Position numbers and translations under genes: made by a program | Shown: one piece after another, positions 1 through 6,354 of the stretch | Position numbering within the stretch: position 1 is the first letter of the stretch | How the letters are laid out: every line of letters starts with the position of its first letter | Notes under the pieces: generated by a model | Database searches by the model: none | Seen by the model: only the letters and a program-made list of their open reading frames with translations | Told to the model about the DNA's origin: nothing | Origin: Candidatus Methanophaga sp. GoMg3.2 | GTDB taxonomy: Archaea > Halobacteriota > Syntropharchaeia > Alkanophagales > Methanospirareceae | Direction of reading: 5' to 3' | Assembly: GCA_013180565.1 (NCBI GenBank) | Contig: QBUN01000310.1 | Coordinates: 1-7,671 of the forward strand | Length of the DNA: 7,671 nucleotides

Positions 1-108
1 TTAAACGTAAGGCTTTTATTTGATAATTTGAGGAAATAGTTTTCTGCGTAAATCTACGTCCTAAATAGGTAGAAGTTATACCTTATATACAACAAGAAAG
101 CGTAATAT

Positions 109-133
109 CCAACTAAAATTAATTATTTGTTGG
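109..133. repeat. Imperfect palindrome in the 5' intergenic region
   Basis: CCAAC at 109-113 pairs with GTTGG at 129-133. AAA 115-117 pairs with TTT 126-128 if T114 is bulged, and the centre contains the palindrome AATTAATT (117-124). It could be a regulator-binding palindrome or the end of an upstream transcript; nothing in the window decides between them. Confidence 0.35.
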
Positions 134-270
134 TACAGATTAACACTGATTAACGTAGAAGAAATCAAATCCGTGTAACTCTACCACTTAAACAGGCATA
201 AGATATACTTAATATTCAATTTAAAAAACCGAAAGTCTTAACTTAATATGAGATAAACAAAAAAGTAGAG

Positions 271-290
271 TGAAAAAATTGTATTTATAT
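271..290 (+). promoter_or_regulatory. Probable archaeal promoter (BRE/TATA) of the binding-protein gene
   Basis: A purine-rich BRE-like stretch GAAAAAATT (272-280) precedes TTTATAT (284-290). The usual archaeal spacing of about 25 bp from the TATA centre would put the transcription start near 310-315, leaving a short leader before the ATG at 332. This is a motif match only, in a very AT-rich background. Confidence 0.45.
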
Positions 291-331
291 TACATAAGGC
301 CAATTAAAAAAGCAAAAAGCGTGTAATAAAA

Positions 332-2140
332 ATGGAGAAAAGGGGGCGAGAGAAAGAGAAAATGAAGCGAATTATTACCATATTGTGTTTGGCAATACTC
401 TTATGCTGTGCGTTCTACGGGATATCGGCAGCAGCAGGTGGAGCGACAGCAGCCGCAATGGCTGAAAAGAGTATTAAAATCGAGGGTGGTGATTACGGCT
501 ATCCTACTCCGTTTGCTCTCTTTCCAAAAGGACCCGGTTATATTAGAATGAGCTTTATCTTCGATACACTTATCTGGAAAGACAAACATGGCGTGATACC
601 CTGGCTTGCAGACAGTTGGAGCAGGTCAGATGATGCCAAGACATGGACCTTTTCCTTGCACCGAGGCGTGGAATGGAGTGATGGAGAGCCGTTTACGGCA
701 GATGACGTGAAGTTCACATTTGATTACACGAAGGATCATCCGCAGTTGTGGTACGCATATAGCGCGAAAGAGATAGACCATGTAGAAGTTCCTAATCCCT
801 ATAACGTTACTATACATCTTGAGGAATCAATGCCTACTTTTATAGATGATGTTGCAGGATGTGTCCCTATGATTCCCGAGCATATATGGAAGGATGTCGA
901 CGATCCATATACATTCCAGGAAGATGATGCCGTTATAGGGACAGGACCTTTGAAGCTTGTAGAATATGACGGTACACAGGGCTATTATGAGTATGAGGCG
1001 AATACAGAGTGCTTCAAAGGAGAACCTATCGTTGACCAACTTATCATGCTGGATGTAGGTGACCCTGCACTTGCGTTAATGGCAGGAGATATAGATTCCG
1101 CGTCCTTCATGGGAAAAGAGATAGTTGCTGTTGATGAATTTGAAGACGATTCTGATTTCGAGATAGAAGAAGGCTCAAGCTGGTGGGTGCTCAATTTCTA
1201 CTACAATGTAGGGAAGTATCCAATGAATAACTCGGATTTCAGACGTGCAATTGCTTATGGTATAGACAGGGCAGATATAGTACAAACAGTGACGCATGAC
1301 GGTTCTATCCTTGCGAATACCGGCATAATTCATCCTGATTCAACGTGGTATAAGTCTGGACTTCCGCGTTATGAGCACAATATAGCGAATGCTAACGAAA
1401 TACTCGATGCATTGAACTTTACGGACACGGACGGTGACGGGATAAGAGAATATAAAGATGAAGACGGCAACATAACAGCTCTCAAATTCACAGTGATTAC
1501 AAGTGAGGAATATAAATATGAAGCGGACTTCATCAAGGATGATTTAAAGGATCTGGGAATCGAGATAGGAGTAAAATCCGTGGGTAAGAGGGAATTGGGC
1601 TCAGGGATATGTTGTGGTGCATTCGAGTTCGCAATAAGTGGTCACGGTGGAATAGCAAATCCACGTGTATTGAGAACTGCCGCTATGGGAACAAGCCGTA
1701 GTGAAGAGTATTATGAGATATACGAAAAACAATTGATGACAATGGACGAAGAAGACCGAAAGGAACTTGTGGGCGAGCTACAAGAGATTATAGCGGATGA
1801 GCTTCCGGTGTATCCGCTATACCATCCAAAGATATGGTGTGTCTACGATCCGGACAAGCTTGATGCATGGTTCTATACAAAAGATGCTATCGCTGGAAGC
1901 ATCCCTCTTGCACTGAACAAACTCATATTCCTCTTCGATCCATGGCGATATGATGCTAATGAAGATGGCATAATAGACGAAAGCGAACTAAATGACGCTA
2001 GGCAAGATTATGATGAAGATAAAATAACAATGGAGCAACTGGCAATGGTGTTAAATTTATACAATCCAGGAAAAACCTTTCTTTCTGCGAAGCTTTTTAG
2101 CGAAGCTTTTTTGATAAAACTTTTCTTAAAAGTTTTGTAA
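332..2140 (+). CDS. Family 5 extracellular solute-binding protein (peptide/nickel ABC importer) with EF-hand-like C-terminus
   Basis: This is the substrate-receiving subunit of an oligopeptide/dipeptide/nickel-type ABC importer, acting outside the membrane. Family hallmarks seen are the N-lobe motif [20 protein letters not shown] (residues 104-123), DDVKFTFDY just after it, [15 protein letters not shown] (303-317) and a closing LPVYPLYHP (491-499). A signal peptide is clear: positive MKR at 11-13, a hydrophobic core 14-29 and an alanine-rich region to about 44; there is no convincing lipobox. The chosen start is the first ATG, but the ATG at 362 (M11) gives a more ordinary signal peptide; neither has a clear Shine-Dalgarno. 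Two Ca-binding-like loops occur: DTDGDG at 365-370 and a canonical 12-residue EF loop at 541-552 (D541, N543, D545, G546, I548, E552), followed by a dockerin-like helix to about 577. Residues 582-602 are encoded by repetitive AT-rich DNA and look unrelated to the family. The matching permeases lie at 4477-6248. Substrate (peptide, nickel or other) cannot be read from the sequence. Confidence 0.93.
   Translation: MEKRGREKEKMKRIITILCLAILLCCAFYGISAAAGGATAAAMAEKSIKIEGGDYGYPTPFALFPKGPGYIRMSFIFDTLIWKDKHGVIPWLADSWSRSDDAKTWTFSLHRGVEWSDGEPFTADDVKFTFDYTKDHPQLWYAYSAKEIDHVEVPNPYNVTIHLEESMPTFIDDVAGCVPMIPEHIWKDVDDPYTFQEDDAVIGTGPLKLVEYDGTQGYYEYEANTECFKGEPIVDQLIMLDVGDPALALMAGDIDSASFMGKEIVAVDEFEDDSDFEIEEGSSWWVLNFYYNVGKYPMNNSDFRRAIAYGIDRADIVQTVTHDGSILANTGIIHPDSTWYKSGLPRYEHNIANANEILDALNFTDTDGDGIREYKDEDGNITALKFTVITSEEYKYEADFIKDDLKDLGIEIGVKSVGKRELGSGICCGAFEFAISGHGGIANPRVLRTAAMGTSRSEEYYEIYEKQLMTMDEEDRKELVGELQEIIADELPVYPLYHPKIWCVYDPDKLDAWFYTKDAIAGSIPLALNKLIFLFDPWRYDANEDGIIDESELNDARQDYDEDKITMEQLAMVLNLYNPGKTFLSAKLFSEAFLIKLFLKVL
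2078..2136. repeat. Repeat and hairpin covering the 3' end of the binding-protein gene
   Basis: GCGAAGCTTTTT occurs twice with a 13-bp period (2087-2098 and 2100-2111). It is followed by a perfect 9-bp inverted repeat, AAAACTTTT (2116-2124) and AAAAGTTTT (2128-2136), with a CTT loop. The array runs right up to the TAA stop (2138-2140), and T-rich and AAAGCTTT-containing sequence continues to about 2178. It encodes the odd last 20 or so residues of the binding protein. It could be a small inserted element or a terminator-like structure that captured the reading frame. Confidence 0.6.
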
Positions 2141-2191
2141 ACGCTTTTTTAAAGGGTTTAAAGAAAGCTTTACCAAAGAAATATTTGTACT
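2141..2191 (+). promoter_or_regulatory. Short gap with possible TATA element before the surface-protein pair
   Basis: This 51-bp gap contains CTTTTTT (2144-2150), which could act as an oligo-T archaeal terminator, and TTTAAAG (2157-2163) about 30 bp before the ATG at 2192, a spacing that would suit a nearly leaderless transcript. No Shine-Dalgarno is visible before 2192. Both assignments are weak because of the base composition. Confidence 0.25.
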
Positions 2192-3067
2192 ATGAAAACG
2201 AGAAAAACGCTATTAACAATAGCTGGAATATTGCTGCTGTTAGTTGTAGCAGTATCGGTATCAACAGTGGTGACAGCGATTGCAACTGCGGGATCTGCAA
2301 CAGCAACAAGGACACTGCCTGCGGAACCTCTATCCAAAAGTGAATTTTTCACAGTAAGAATTGAAGCACAAGGTTATGGTACTATTGGTAAAGTAATCGA
2401 AACACTTCCTGAAGGCTTTACATATATCTCATCTACACTCGATCACCATCAAGTAGTGGTTTATGGATCAACAAACACTGTTACGTTCACTTTGATTGGC
2501 GAAACTTCCTTCACTTATATCGTGTCACTACGCTATAATGACATCGAGGAAGGCACCTATGCATTCAGTGGAATACTCATAGATGTGGACAAGAATGAAT
2601 ATGAAATTAGCGGGGATGCTGAAATAGCAGTAAAACTGGCAACAGGACAATTTGACACGGGTTCGCCGGCTAATCCATATCCAAGCATCTTCGGCATGCA
2701 CACCGGGAATATCACTCCTTCACAGACAATCACCGTACAAAAGCTTTATAGCTACCCCTGCCCGGGAACCGGCGGACACGCCGAAACTATCGAGTTATAT
2801 GAAAACTGCACTTTGATTGCAAATGGCACGTGGAATGGCTACAAAGGCGACTGGCATAAAATATCACTAAATAGTGTGGCTGGTACTTCTTATGTCACGC
2901 TATTGAAAAACCAGGTATACTGCTACACTATACGTACCGGCTCTTATCCCGGGATCATCCATGAAACATCATTCAATGCAACGGGAGGGACAATAACCTG
3001 CACTGATTTCACAGACGCGAATGGAAAAAGATATGAGGATTGGATACCAGCAATAAGATTGGAATAA
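2192..3067 (+). CDS. Secreted surface protein: RTLP-type beta repeat plus DWIPAIRLE-type domain
   Basis: The predicted product is a 291-residue exported protein. The N-terminus is a signal peptide or uncleaved anchor (MKTRK, then hydrophobic 7-31). Residues about 36-147 form one copy of a beta-rich repeat starting TATRTLPAEP, with GKVIETLPEGFTY (66-78), a SFTYIVS strand and GTYAFSGILIDVDKNEYEISG (121-141); it is paralogous to both repeats of the next gene. Residues about 154-291 are a second domain beginning FDTGSPANPYPSI and ending FTDANGKRYEDWIPAIRLE; I recall this type from methanogen and ANME cell-surface proteins, where its function is unknown. It has four N-glycosylation sequons (N173, N205, N211, N262) and four cysteines (190, 206, 244, 270). 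There is no C-terminal sorting signal, so any anchoring must come from the N-terminus or a partner. No Shine-Dalgarno is visible. It is very likely co-transcribed with the next gene, which starts 2 bp after its stop. Function is not known; adhesion or envelope structure is inference. Confidence 0.85.
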   Translation: MKTRKTLLTIAGILLLLVVAVSVSTVVTAIATAGSATATRTLPAEPLSKSEFFTVRIEAQGYGTIGKVIETLPEGFTYISSTLDHHQVVVYGSTNTVTFTLIGETSFTYIVSLRYNDIEEGTYAFSGILIDVDKNEYEISGDAEIAVKLATGQFDTGSPANPYPSIFGMHTGNITPSQTITVQKLYSYPCPGTGGHAETIELYENCTLIANGTWNGYKGDWHKISLNSVAGTSYVTLLKNQVYCYTIRTGSYPGIIHETSFNATGGTITCTDFTDANGKRYEDWIPAIRLE

Positions 3068-3069
3068 AA

Positions 3070-4392
3070 ATGAAATACACTACAACAAGCGAAATAAAAC
3101 AGGTCTTGGCAATAATTGGAATAACGTTACTTTTAGTTACAGCAATATTGACAATGACAGTGGGAATAGCTAATGCAGAATCAGCAACCGCAACGAGGAC
3201 CCTACCGGCAGAACCTGTATCTGCTGATGAAAGTTTCTTCGTAGAAATAGATGTATCTGATTACGGTAATCTCGGGAAAGTATTAGAAACTCTTCCAGAA
3301 GGGTTTCGCTATCAGAAGTCCTCACTAGATCACAAATTCGTAAACGATAATCTATCGACAAACACTGTTGAGTTCCTATTAGTCGACGTAACTTCTTTCA
3401 CTTACACGGTAAGAGCACCTGACGTAATGGGCACTTACATGTTCACGGGGATACTCAAAGGCATCAAAAACAAATGCGAAGTTGGTGGGGTTATGGAAAT
3501 AGAGGTAGAAGAGGCGGAGGATGACGCAGAACCAACAGCAACGAGGACACTACCTGAAGAACCTGTAGCTGCGGATGAAGTTTTCACCATAGAACTTGAA
3601 ACATCACATTACGGTTACTTTGGTAAAGTAGTTGAAACTCTTCCGGATGGATTTGTGTATGAGGATTCCACGCTCAATCCCGAATCAATAGAAGTAGAAG
3701 ATGAGACTGTTGAGTTCTCATTGGAGGGTGAACCTTCTTTCTCTTACACAGTGACCGCAACTGACGAAGAGGATACTTACACATTCGAGGGCATACTCAT
3801 AGATGAGGAGAAGAACGAGTATGACGTTAGAGGAGATACCGAAATAGTGGTAGGAGAAGAAGCTGGCGAAGTTACACTGCCGACAAACATAACAGCCTGG
3901 AAACCTGTAGATGCTGTTGTGAACAGTACAAAAAGCGAATCAAGGACTTTCAACGCCTCCATAAACCAACCATCCGACATTAGCTGGCAAATAAATGGTA
4001 CAGAAGTGCAAACAAATGAAAGCGTAACGGATGCTACCTATACGAACACAAGTTCCGTCATAGGAACCTGGAACGTCTCTGCAATTGCAACGAACACAAC
4101 AACTGGTTTATCGGATATGCACACGTGGATATGGCACGTAACATCCACACCTGCTGTGAATATAACTTCAATGCCAACTCCTACATCTGCAGTAGCTACC
4201 GCACCGTCTCCTTTAGTAACACAAACACCTAAATCTAGACTTTCTCCCCGTCCTACGTCTATCGCCACACCTACGCCCGCGAAGTCCGCTAAACCAGCCA
4301 TACCGGGATTCACGCCAGTTTTCGCTCTCGCTGCTATCTTTGCTGTAGCATACATACGGTTGTTCAGAAAAAAAGGAGATGAAGGAAGATGA
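3070..4392 (+). CDS. PGF-CTERM surface protein with two RTLP-type repeats
   Basis: The product has 440 residues from ATG 3070. A TTG at 3040 in the same frame lies inside the upstream gene, so I prefer the ATG two bases after that gene's stop; it gives a normal signal peptide (hydrophobic 12-34, then ANAES). Two paralogous beta-rich repeats follow: 38-146 (TATRTLPAEP, GKVLETLPEGF) and 155-262 (TATRTLPEEP, GKVVETLPDGF, TYTFEGILID). Residues about 270-358 form an Ig-like domain rich in N-glycosylation sequons (N273, N285, N295, N309, N316, N326, N335, N342), of a kind I recall from methanogen/ANME surface proteins. A Thr/Pro/Ser-rich stalk spans 359-408. The C-terminus is PGF (412-414), a hydrophobic segment 415-432 and RKK: a PGF-CTERM-type signal, which in known cases is processed by archaeosortase A and lipid-anchored. 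It is therefore probably a glycosylated protein displayed on the S-layer side of the membrane. The ligand or role is unknown. It sits unusually between the binding-protein and permease genes. Confidence 0.88.
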   Translation: MKYTTTSEIKQVLAIIGITLLLVTAILTMTVGIANAESATATRTLPAEPVSADESFFVEIDVSDYGNLGKVLETLPEGFRYQKSSLDHKFVNDNLSTNTVEFLLVDVTSFTYTVRAPDVMGTYMFTGILKGIKNKCEVGGVMEIEVEEAEDDAEPTATRTLPEEPVAADEVFTIELETSHYGYFGKVVETLPDGFVYEDSTLNPESIEVEDETVEFSLEGEPSFSYTVTATDEEDTYTFEGILIDEEKNEYDVRGDTEIVVGEEAGEVTLPTNITAWKPVDAVVNSTKSESRTFNASINQPSDISWQINGTEVQTNESVTDATYTNTSSVIGTWNVSAIATNTTTGLSDMHTWIWHVTSTPAVNITSMPTPTSAVATAPSPLVTQTPKSRLSPRPTSIATPTPAKSAKPAIPGFTPVFALAAIFAVAYIRLFRKKGDEGR

Positions 4393-4476
4393 GTGTGTAT
4401 AGGCGTTAGGTGTCTTGCTTAAGAGACACTCATAAACTCATAAACTCATAAACTCACAAACTCACACAGAGATGAA
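4393..4476 (+). other. Gap before the permease genes: hairpins and leader
   Basis: GTGTCT (4410-4415) can pair with AGACAC (4424-4429). Alternatively GAGTGT (4391-4396) can pair with ACACTC (4426-4431), so two short stems compete for the same 3' strand. The right half is the tandem repeat listed separately. No TATA box is convincing. The only Shine-Dalgarno-like string, GAGATGA at 4469-4475, abuts the ATG at 4477 and is too close to be normal, so how the permease gene is translated is unclear. Confidence 0.4.
4431..4462. repeat. 8-bp tandem repeat (CATAAACT)
   Basis: There are three exact copies of CATAAACT (4431-4438, 4439-4446, 4447-4454) and one with a single change, CACAAACT (4455-4462), followed by the degenerate CACACAGA. 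The array ends 14 bp before the permease start codon. It lies entirely in the leader, outside coding sequence. Confidence 0.9.
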
Positions 4477-5394
4477 ATGCAGACGAACATAATAACAAAA
4501 ATAGTTGGCTATATTATTATAATCTTCATAATTATCTCGCTCAACTTCTTTTTACCACGAATGATGCCTGCGGGTCCCTTATCAGGCTTAACGAGCAGTA
4601 CCCAGCCGGTTTTGGAGCAATACATCATGTATATAGTAGATCTTATGCACGGTGATCTTGGTTGGTCAACTACAAAAAACGCACCTGTATGGGACGTATT
4701 GATGCGCAGCATAAAATGGACGCTCCTTCTTGTCGGCTCTTCAACTGCGATATACATAACATTGGGAATCTTATTAGGTGCGGTCTCAGCATGGAAGAAG
4801 GGCAAAAAGACGGATGTGGGACTGCTCATATTGTTTATTGCTATGGCTTCGTTCCCGCCGTTCTTCCTTGGCATGCTTTTCATCATCTATTTCGGCTGGC
4901 GGCTGGATCTATTCCCCCGATTTGGTGCACAAACTCTGTATATCGATTATTCAACCGCTTTTGGTACGTTATTAGACATACTACATCACCTATTTCTACC
5001 GGCTTTAACGCTTACTCTCACCAGTATCGGGGTGATATATCTTTTAACAAGGAATTCCATGCTTAACGTATTGGACGAGGAGTATATACGGACAGCGAGG
5101 GCAAAGGGCCTGGGCGAGTGGTATATTATACGCAGACACGCATTGAAGAACGCAATGTTACCGATTATCACATTGGTAGCGCTGATAGCAGGACTCGTAA
5201 TCACCGGCACGATCTTCGTAGAGACGGTATTTGCATATCCGGGCGTTGGTTTGCTGGTCTCAGATGCGATTTCAGCACATGATTATCCGCTATTACAGGG
5301 TGCATTTTTGTTTTTCGCGTTCGCAATCCTCGCGGTAAACTTCACTGCCGATAGGATATACGAGCTTTTGGATCCAAGGGTGAAAGAAGATTGA
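4477..5394 (+). CDS. dppB: ABC transporter permease, DppB/OppB/NikB type
   Basis: This is an inner permease subunit of a peptide/nickel-type importer, forming the channel with the product of the next gene. About six membrane segments can be seen (near 7-26, 82-104, 114-136, 170-191, 230-250, 272-290). The EAA loop that contacts the ATPase is clear: EYIRTARAKGLGEWYI from 202, then RRHALKNAMLP (219-229). Also typical are FVETVFAYPGVG (247-258), DYPLLQGA (269-276) and the C-terminal DRIYELLDPRV (292-302). At 305 residues it is slightly short; the first extracytoplasmic loop (about 31-60) seems to lack some of the usual stretch between the PGDP-like motif (here PAGP, 31-34) and HGDLGWS (58-64). 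No other in-frame start exists, because TAA at 4441-4443 closes the frame upstream. The symbol denotes family, not proven dipeptide specificity. No ATPase gene accompanies it. Confidence 0.94.
   Translation: MQTNIITKIVGYIIIIFIIISLNFFLPRMMPAGPLSGLTSSTQPVLEQYIMYIVDLMHGDLGWSTTKNAPVWDVLMRSIKWTLLLVGSSTAIYITLGILLGAVSAWKKGKKTDVGLLILFIAMASFPPFFLGMLFIIYFGWRLDLFPRFGAQTLYIDYSTAFGTLLDILHHLFLPALTLTLTSIGVIYLLTRNSMLNVLDEEYIRTARAKGLGEWYIIRRHALKNAMLPIITLVALIAGLVITGTIFVETVFAYPGVGLLVSDAISAHDYPLLQGAFLFFAFAILAVNFTADRIYELLDPRVKED
5378..5383 (+). promoter_or_regulatory. Shine-Dalgarno that supports a TTG start
   Basis: GGGTGA lies inside the end of the first permease gene, 7 nt before the TTG at 5391. It matches the GGTGA core of the archaeal Shine-Dalgarno and supports TTG 5391 over the in-frame ATG at 5415, which has no comparable site. 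Confidence 0.6.
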
Positions 5395-6248
5395 TCGAAG
5401 CTACAATCAGTTTCATGAAACAGTATAAGAATAACAAGCTCGGATTGGTGGGATTAGGACTACTGATTTTCTTTGTGCTAATAGCAGTTTTTGCACCGTA
5501 TATCGCACCTTATGATCCGCATCAAAGATTCGAAAGCACGGAACATCCCAGTTCTGAGCATCCGCTCGGAACAAACCCTGTGGGGCAGGATATATTAAGC
5601 GAGTTGATATATGGCACAAGGGTTTCCCTGTTCATCACGCTGTTTGCGTCTATAGCAGCCGTGAGTATAGGCATTCTTATCGGGCTTGTTGCAGGCTATT
5701 TCAAGCGATTCGACTTTTCCCTTATGCGGCTTACTGACTTGTTCCTCACGATTCCAAAACTGCCAATAATAATTATAATCGCAGAATTCATGCGCCCTAG
5801 TGTCTGGAATCTCGTATTTGTATTCGCTATATTTGAGTGGGCTATAACCGCCCGCATCATACGATCTGAGGTGTTAACGTTACGGCACAGGAATTATGTG
5901 GATGCTACAAGGCTGTTTGGTGCTAAAGATTCTTATATCTTAGCAAGGCACATCTTTCCATACGTGGTCCCACTGGTGTTTGTACAGTTAATCCTGGTGT
6001 CAAGATATATAATACTTGCAGAATCCGGATTGAGCTTCATTGGGCTTGGAGACCCAACAGCAAAGAGCTGGGGCATGATGCTGCATGATGCTTTTGTATA
6101 TCCTACTATATTTATATCGGATCTATGGATGTGGTGGATGCTGCCAGCCGGTTTATGCATTGTGCTCCTAATACTTTCATTTATGTTCATCGGATATGCG
6201 GTGGAAGAGATAGTGAATCCGAGTTTGAAGAGATCGCCGTGGATTTGA
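5391..6248 (+). CDS. dppC: ABC transporter permease, DppC/OppC/NikC type
   Basis: This is the second permease of the importer. The start is a TTG that overlaps the preceding stop (TTGA, 4 nt), with a GGGTGA ribosome site upstream, indicating translational coupling; an ATG at 5415 would shorten it by 8 residues. Family features are the N-terminal KNNKLGLVGL helix (13-22), YDPHQRFE in the first outer segment, HPLGTNPVGQDILSELIYG (57-75), a first core helix near 80-102, EAA motif NYVDATRLFGAKDSYILARH (168-187) then IFPYVVP, LSFIGLGDPTAKSWGMML (214-231), and the terminal NPSLKRSPW (276-284). The length of 285 residues is normal for the family. It pairs with the upstream permease. No ATPase genes follow; the next gene is unrelated and has its own promoter. 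Substrate is not deducible. Confidence 0.95.
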   Translation: MIEATISFMKQYKNNKLGLVGLGLLIFFVLIAVFAPYIAPYDPHQRFESTEHPSSEHPLGTNPVGQDILSELIYGTRVSLFITLFASIAAVSIGILIGLVAGYFKRFDFSLMRLTDLFLTIPKLPIIIIIAEFMRPSVWNLVFVFAIFEWAITARIIRSEVLTLRHRNYVDATRLFGAKDSYILARHIFPYVVPLVFVQLILVSRYIILAESGLSFIGLGDPTAKSWGMMLHDAFVYPTIFISDLWMWWMLPAGLCIVLLILSFMFIGYAVEEIVNPSLKRSPWI

Positions 6249-6271
6249 ATTGAATCTGATAGAACACCCTA

Positions 6272-6300
6272 AACCACGAGATTCCACAGATTGACACAAG
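6272..6300. repeat. Possible dispersed intergenic repeat (CCACAGATTGACAC type)
   Basis: The stretch contains CCACGAGATTCCACAGATTG and then ACACAAG. It resembles the CACAGATTAACACAGATT-type repeats that I recall in intergenic DNA of many environmental genomes. A related string, ACAGATTAACACTGATTAAC, occurs at 135-154. The match between the two copies is partial and the family assignment is from memory. Confidence 0.3.
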
Positions 6301-6305
6301 AACAT

Positions 6306-6346
6306 CCAAAAAGATTATATAATATGGGTAAAATTAGAGAGGAGGT
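6306..6346 (+). promoter_or_regulatory. Promoter and ribosome site of the nitroreductase gene
   Basis: A BRE-like purine run CCAAAAAGA (6306-6314) precedes TTATATAAT (6315-6323), the best TATA box in the window. The expected start of transcription is around 6340-6346, giving a very short leader. GGAGGT (6341-6346), preceded by AGAGA, is a strong Shine-Dalgarno 8 nt before the ATG at 6355. If transcription starts at the far end of that range, part of the site would be lost, so the start must be near or before 6340. Confidence 0.65.
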
Positions 6347-6354
6347 ATAAAAGG

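Larger units (their letters stand above)
1..331. other. AT-rich intergenic region
   Basis: No open frame here resembles a protein on either strand. It is strongly AT-rich compared with the genes. It holds small inverted repeats (AGGTA 67-71 with TACCT 79-83; CCAAC 109-113 with GTTGG 129-133), a short direct repeat of GATTAAC (138-144 and 148-154) and, at its right end, a probable promoter for the binding-protein gene. A TATA-like CTTATATAC at 82-90 has no gene suitably placed downstream, so I do not call it a promoter. Confidence 0.7.

Noticed and set aside
3040..3069. TTG 3040 as start of the PGF-CTERM protein gene
   Set aside because: It would overlap the end of the upstream gene and put ten polar residues before the signal peptide; ATG 3070 gives a normal export signal.
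4038..4355. 105-residue minus-strand open frame
   Set aside because: It is antisense to the Ig-like domain, Thr/Pro stalk and PGF-CTERM of a well-supported gene; its Val/Ala/Gly-rich text reflects the complement of repetitive Thr/Ala codons.
4509..4886. 125-residue minus-strand open frame
   Set aside because: It lies wholly inside the first permease gene, which has strong family motifs; no ribosome site and no recognisable domain.
4662..5066. 134-residue plus-strand open frame in another frame
   Set aside because: It overlaps the permease coding sequence entirely and has Cys/His/Arg-rich out-of-frame composition.
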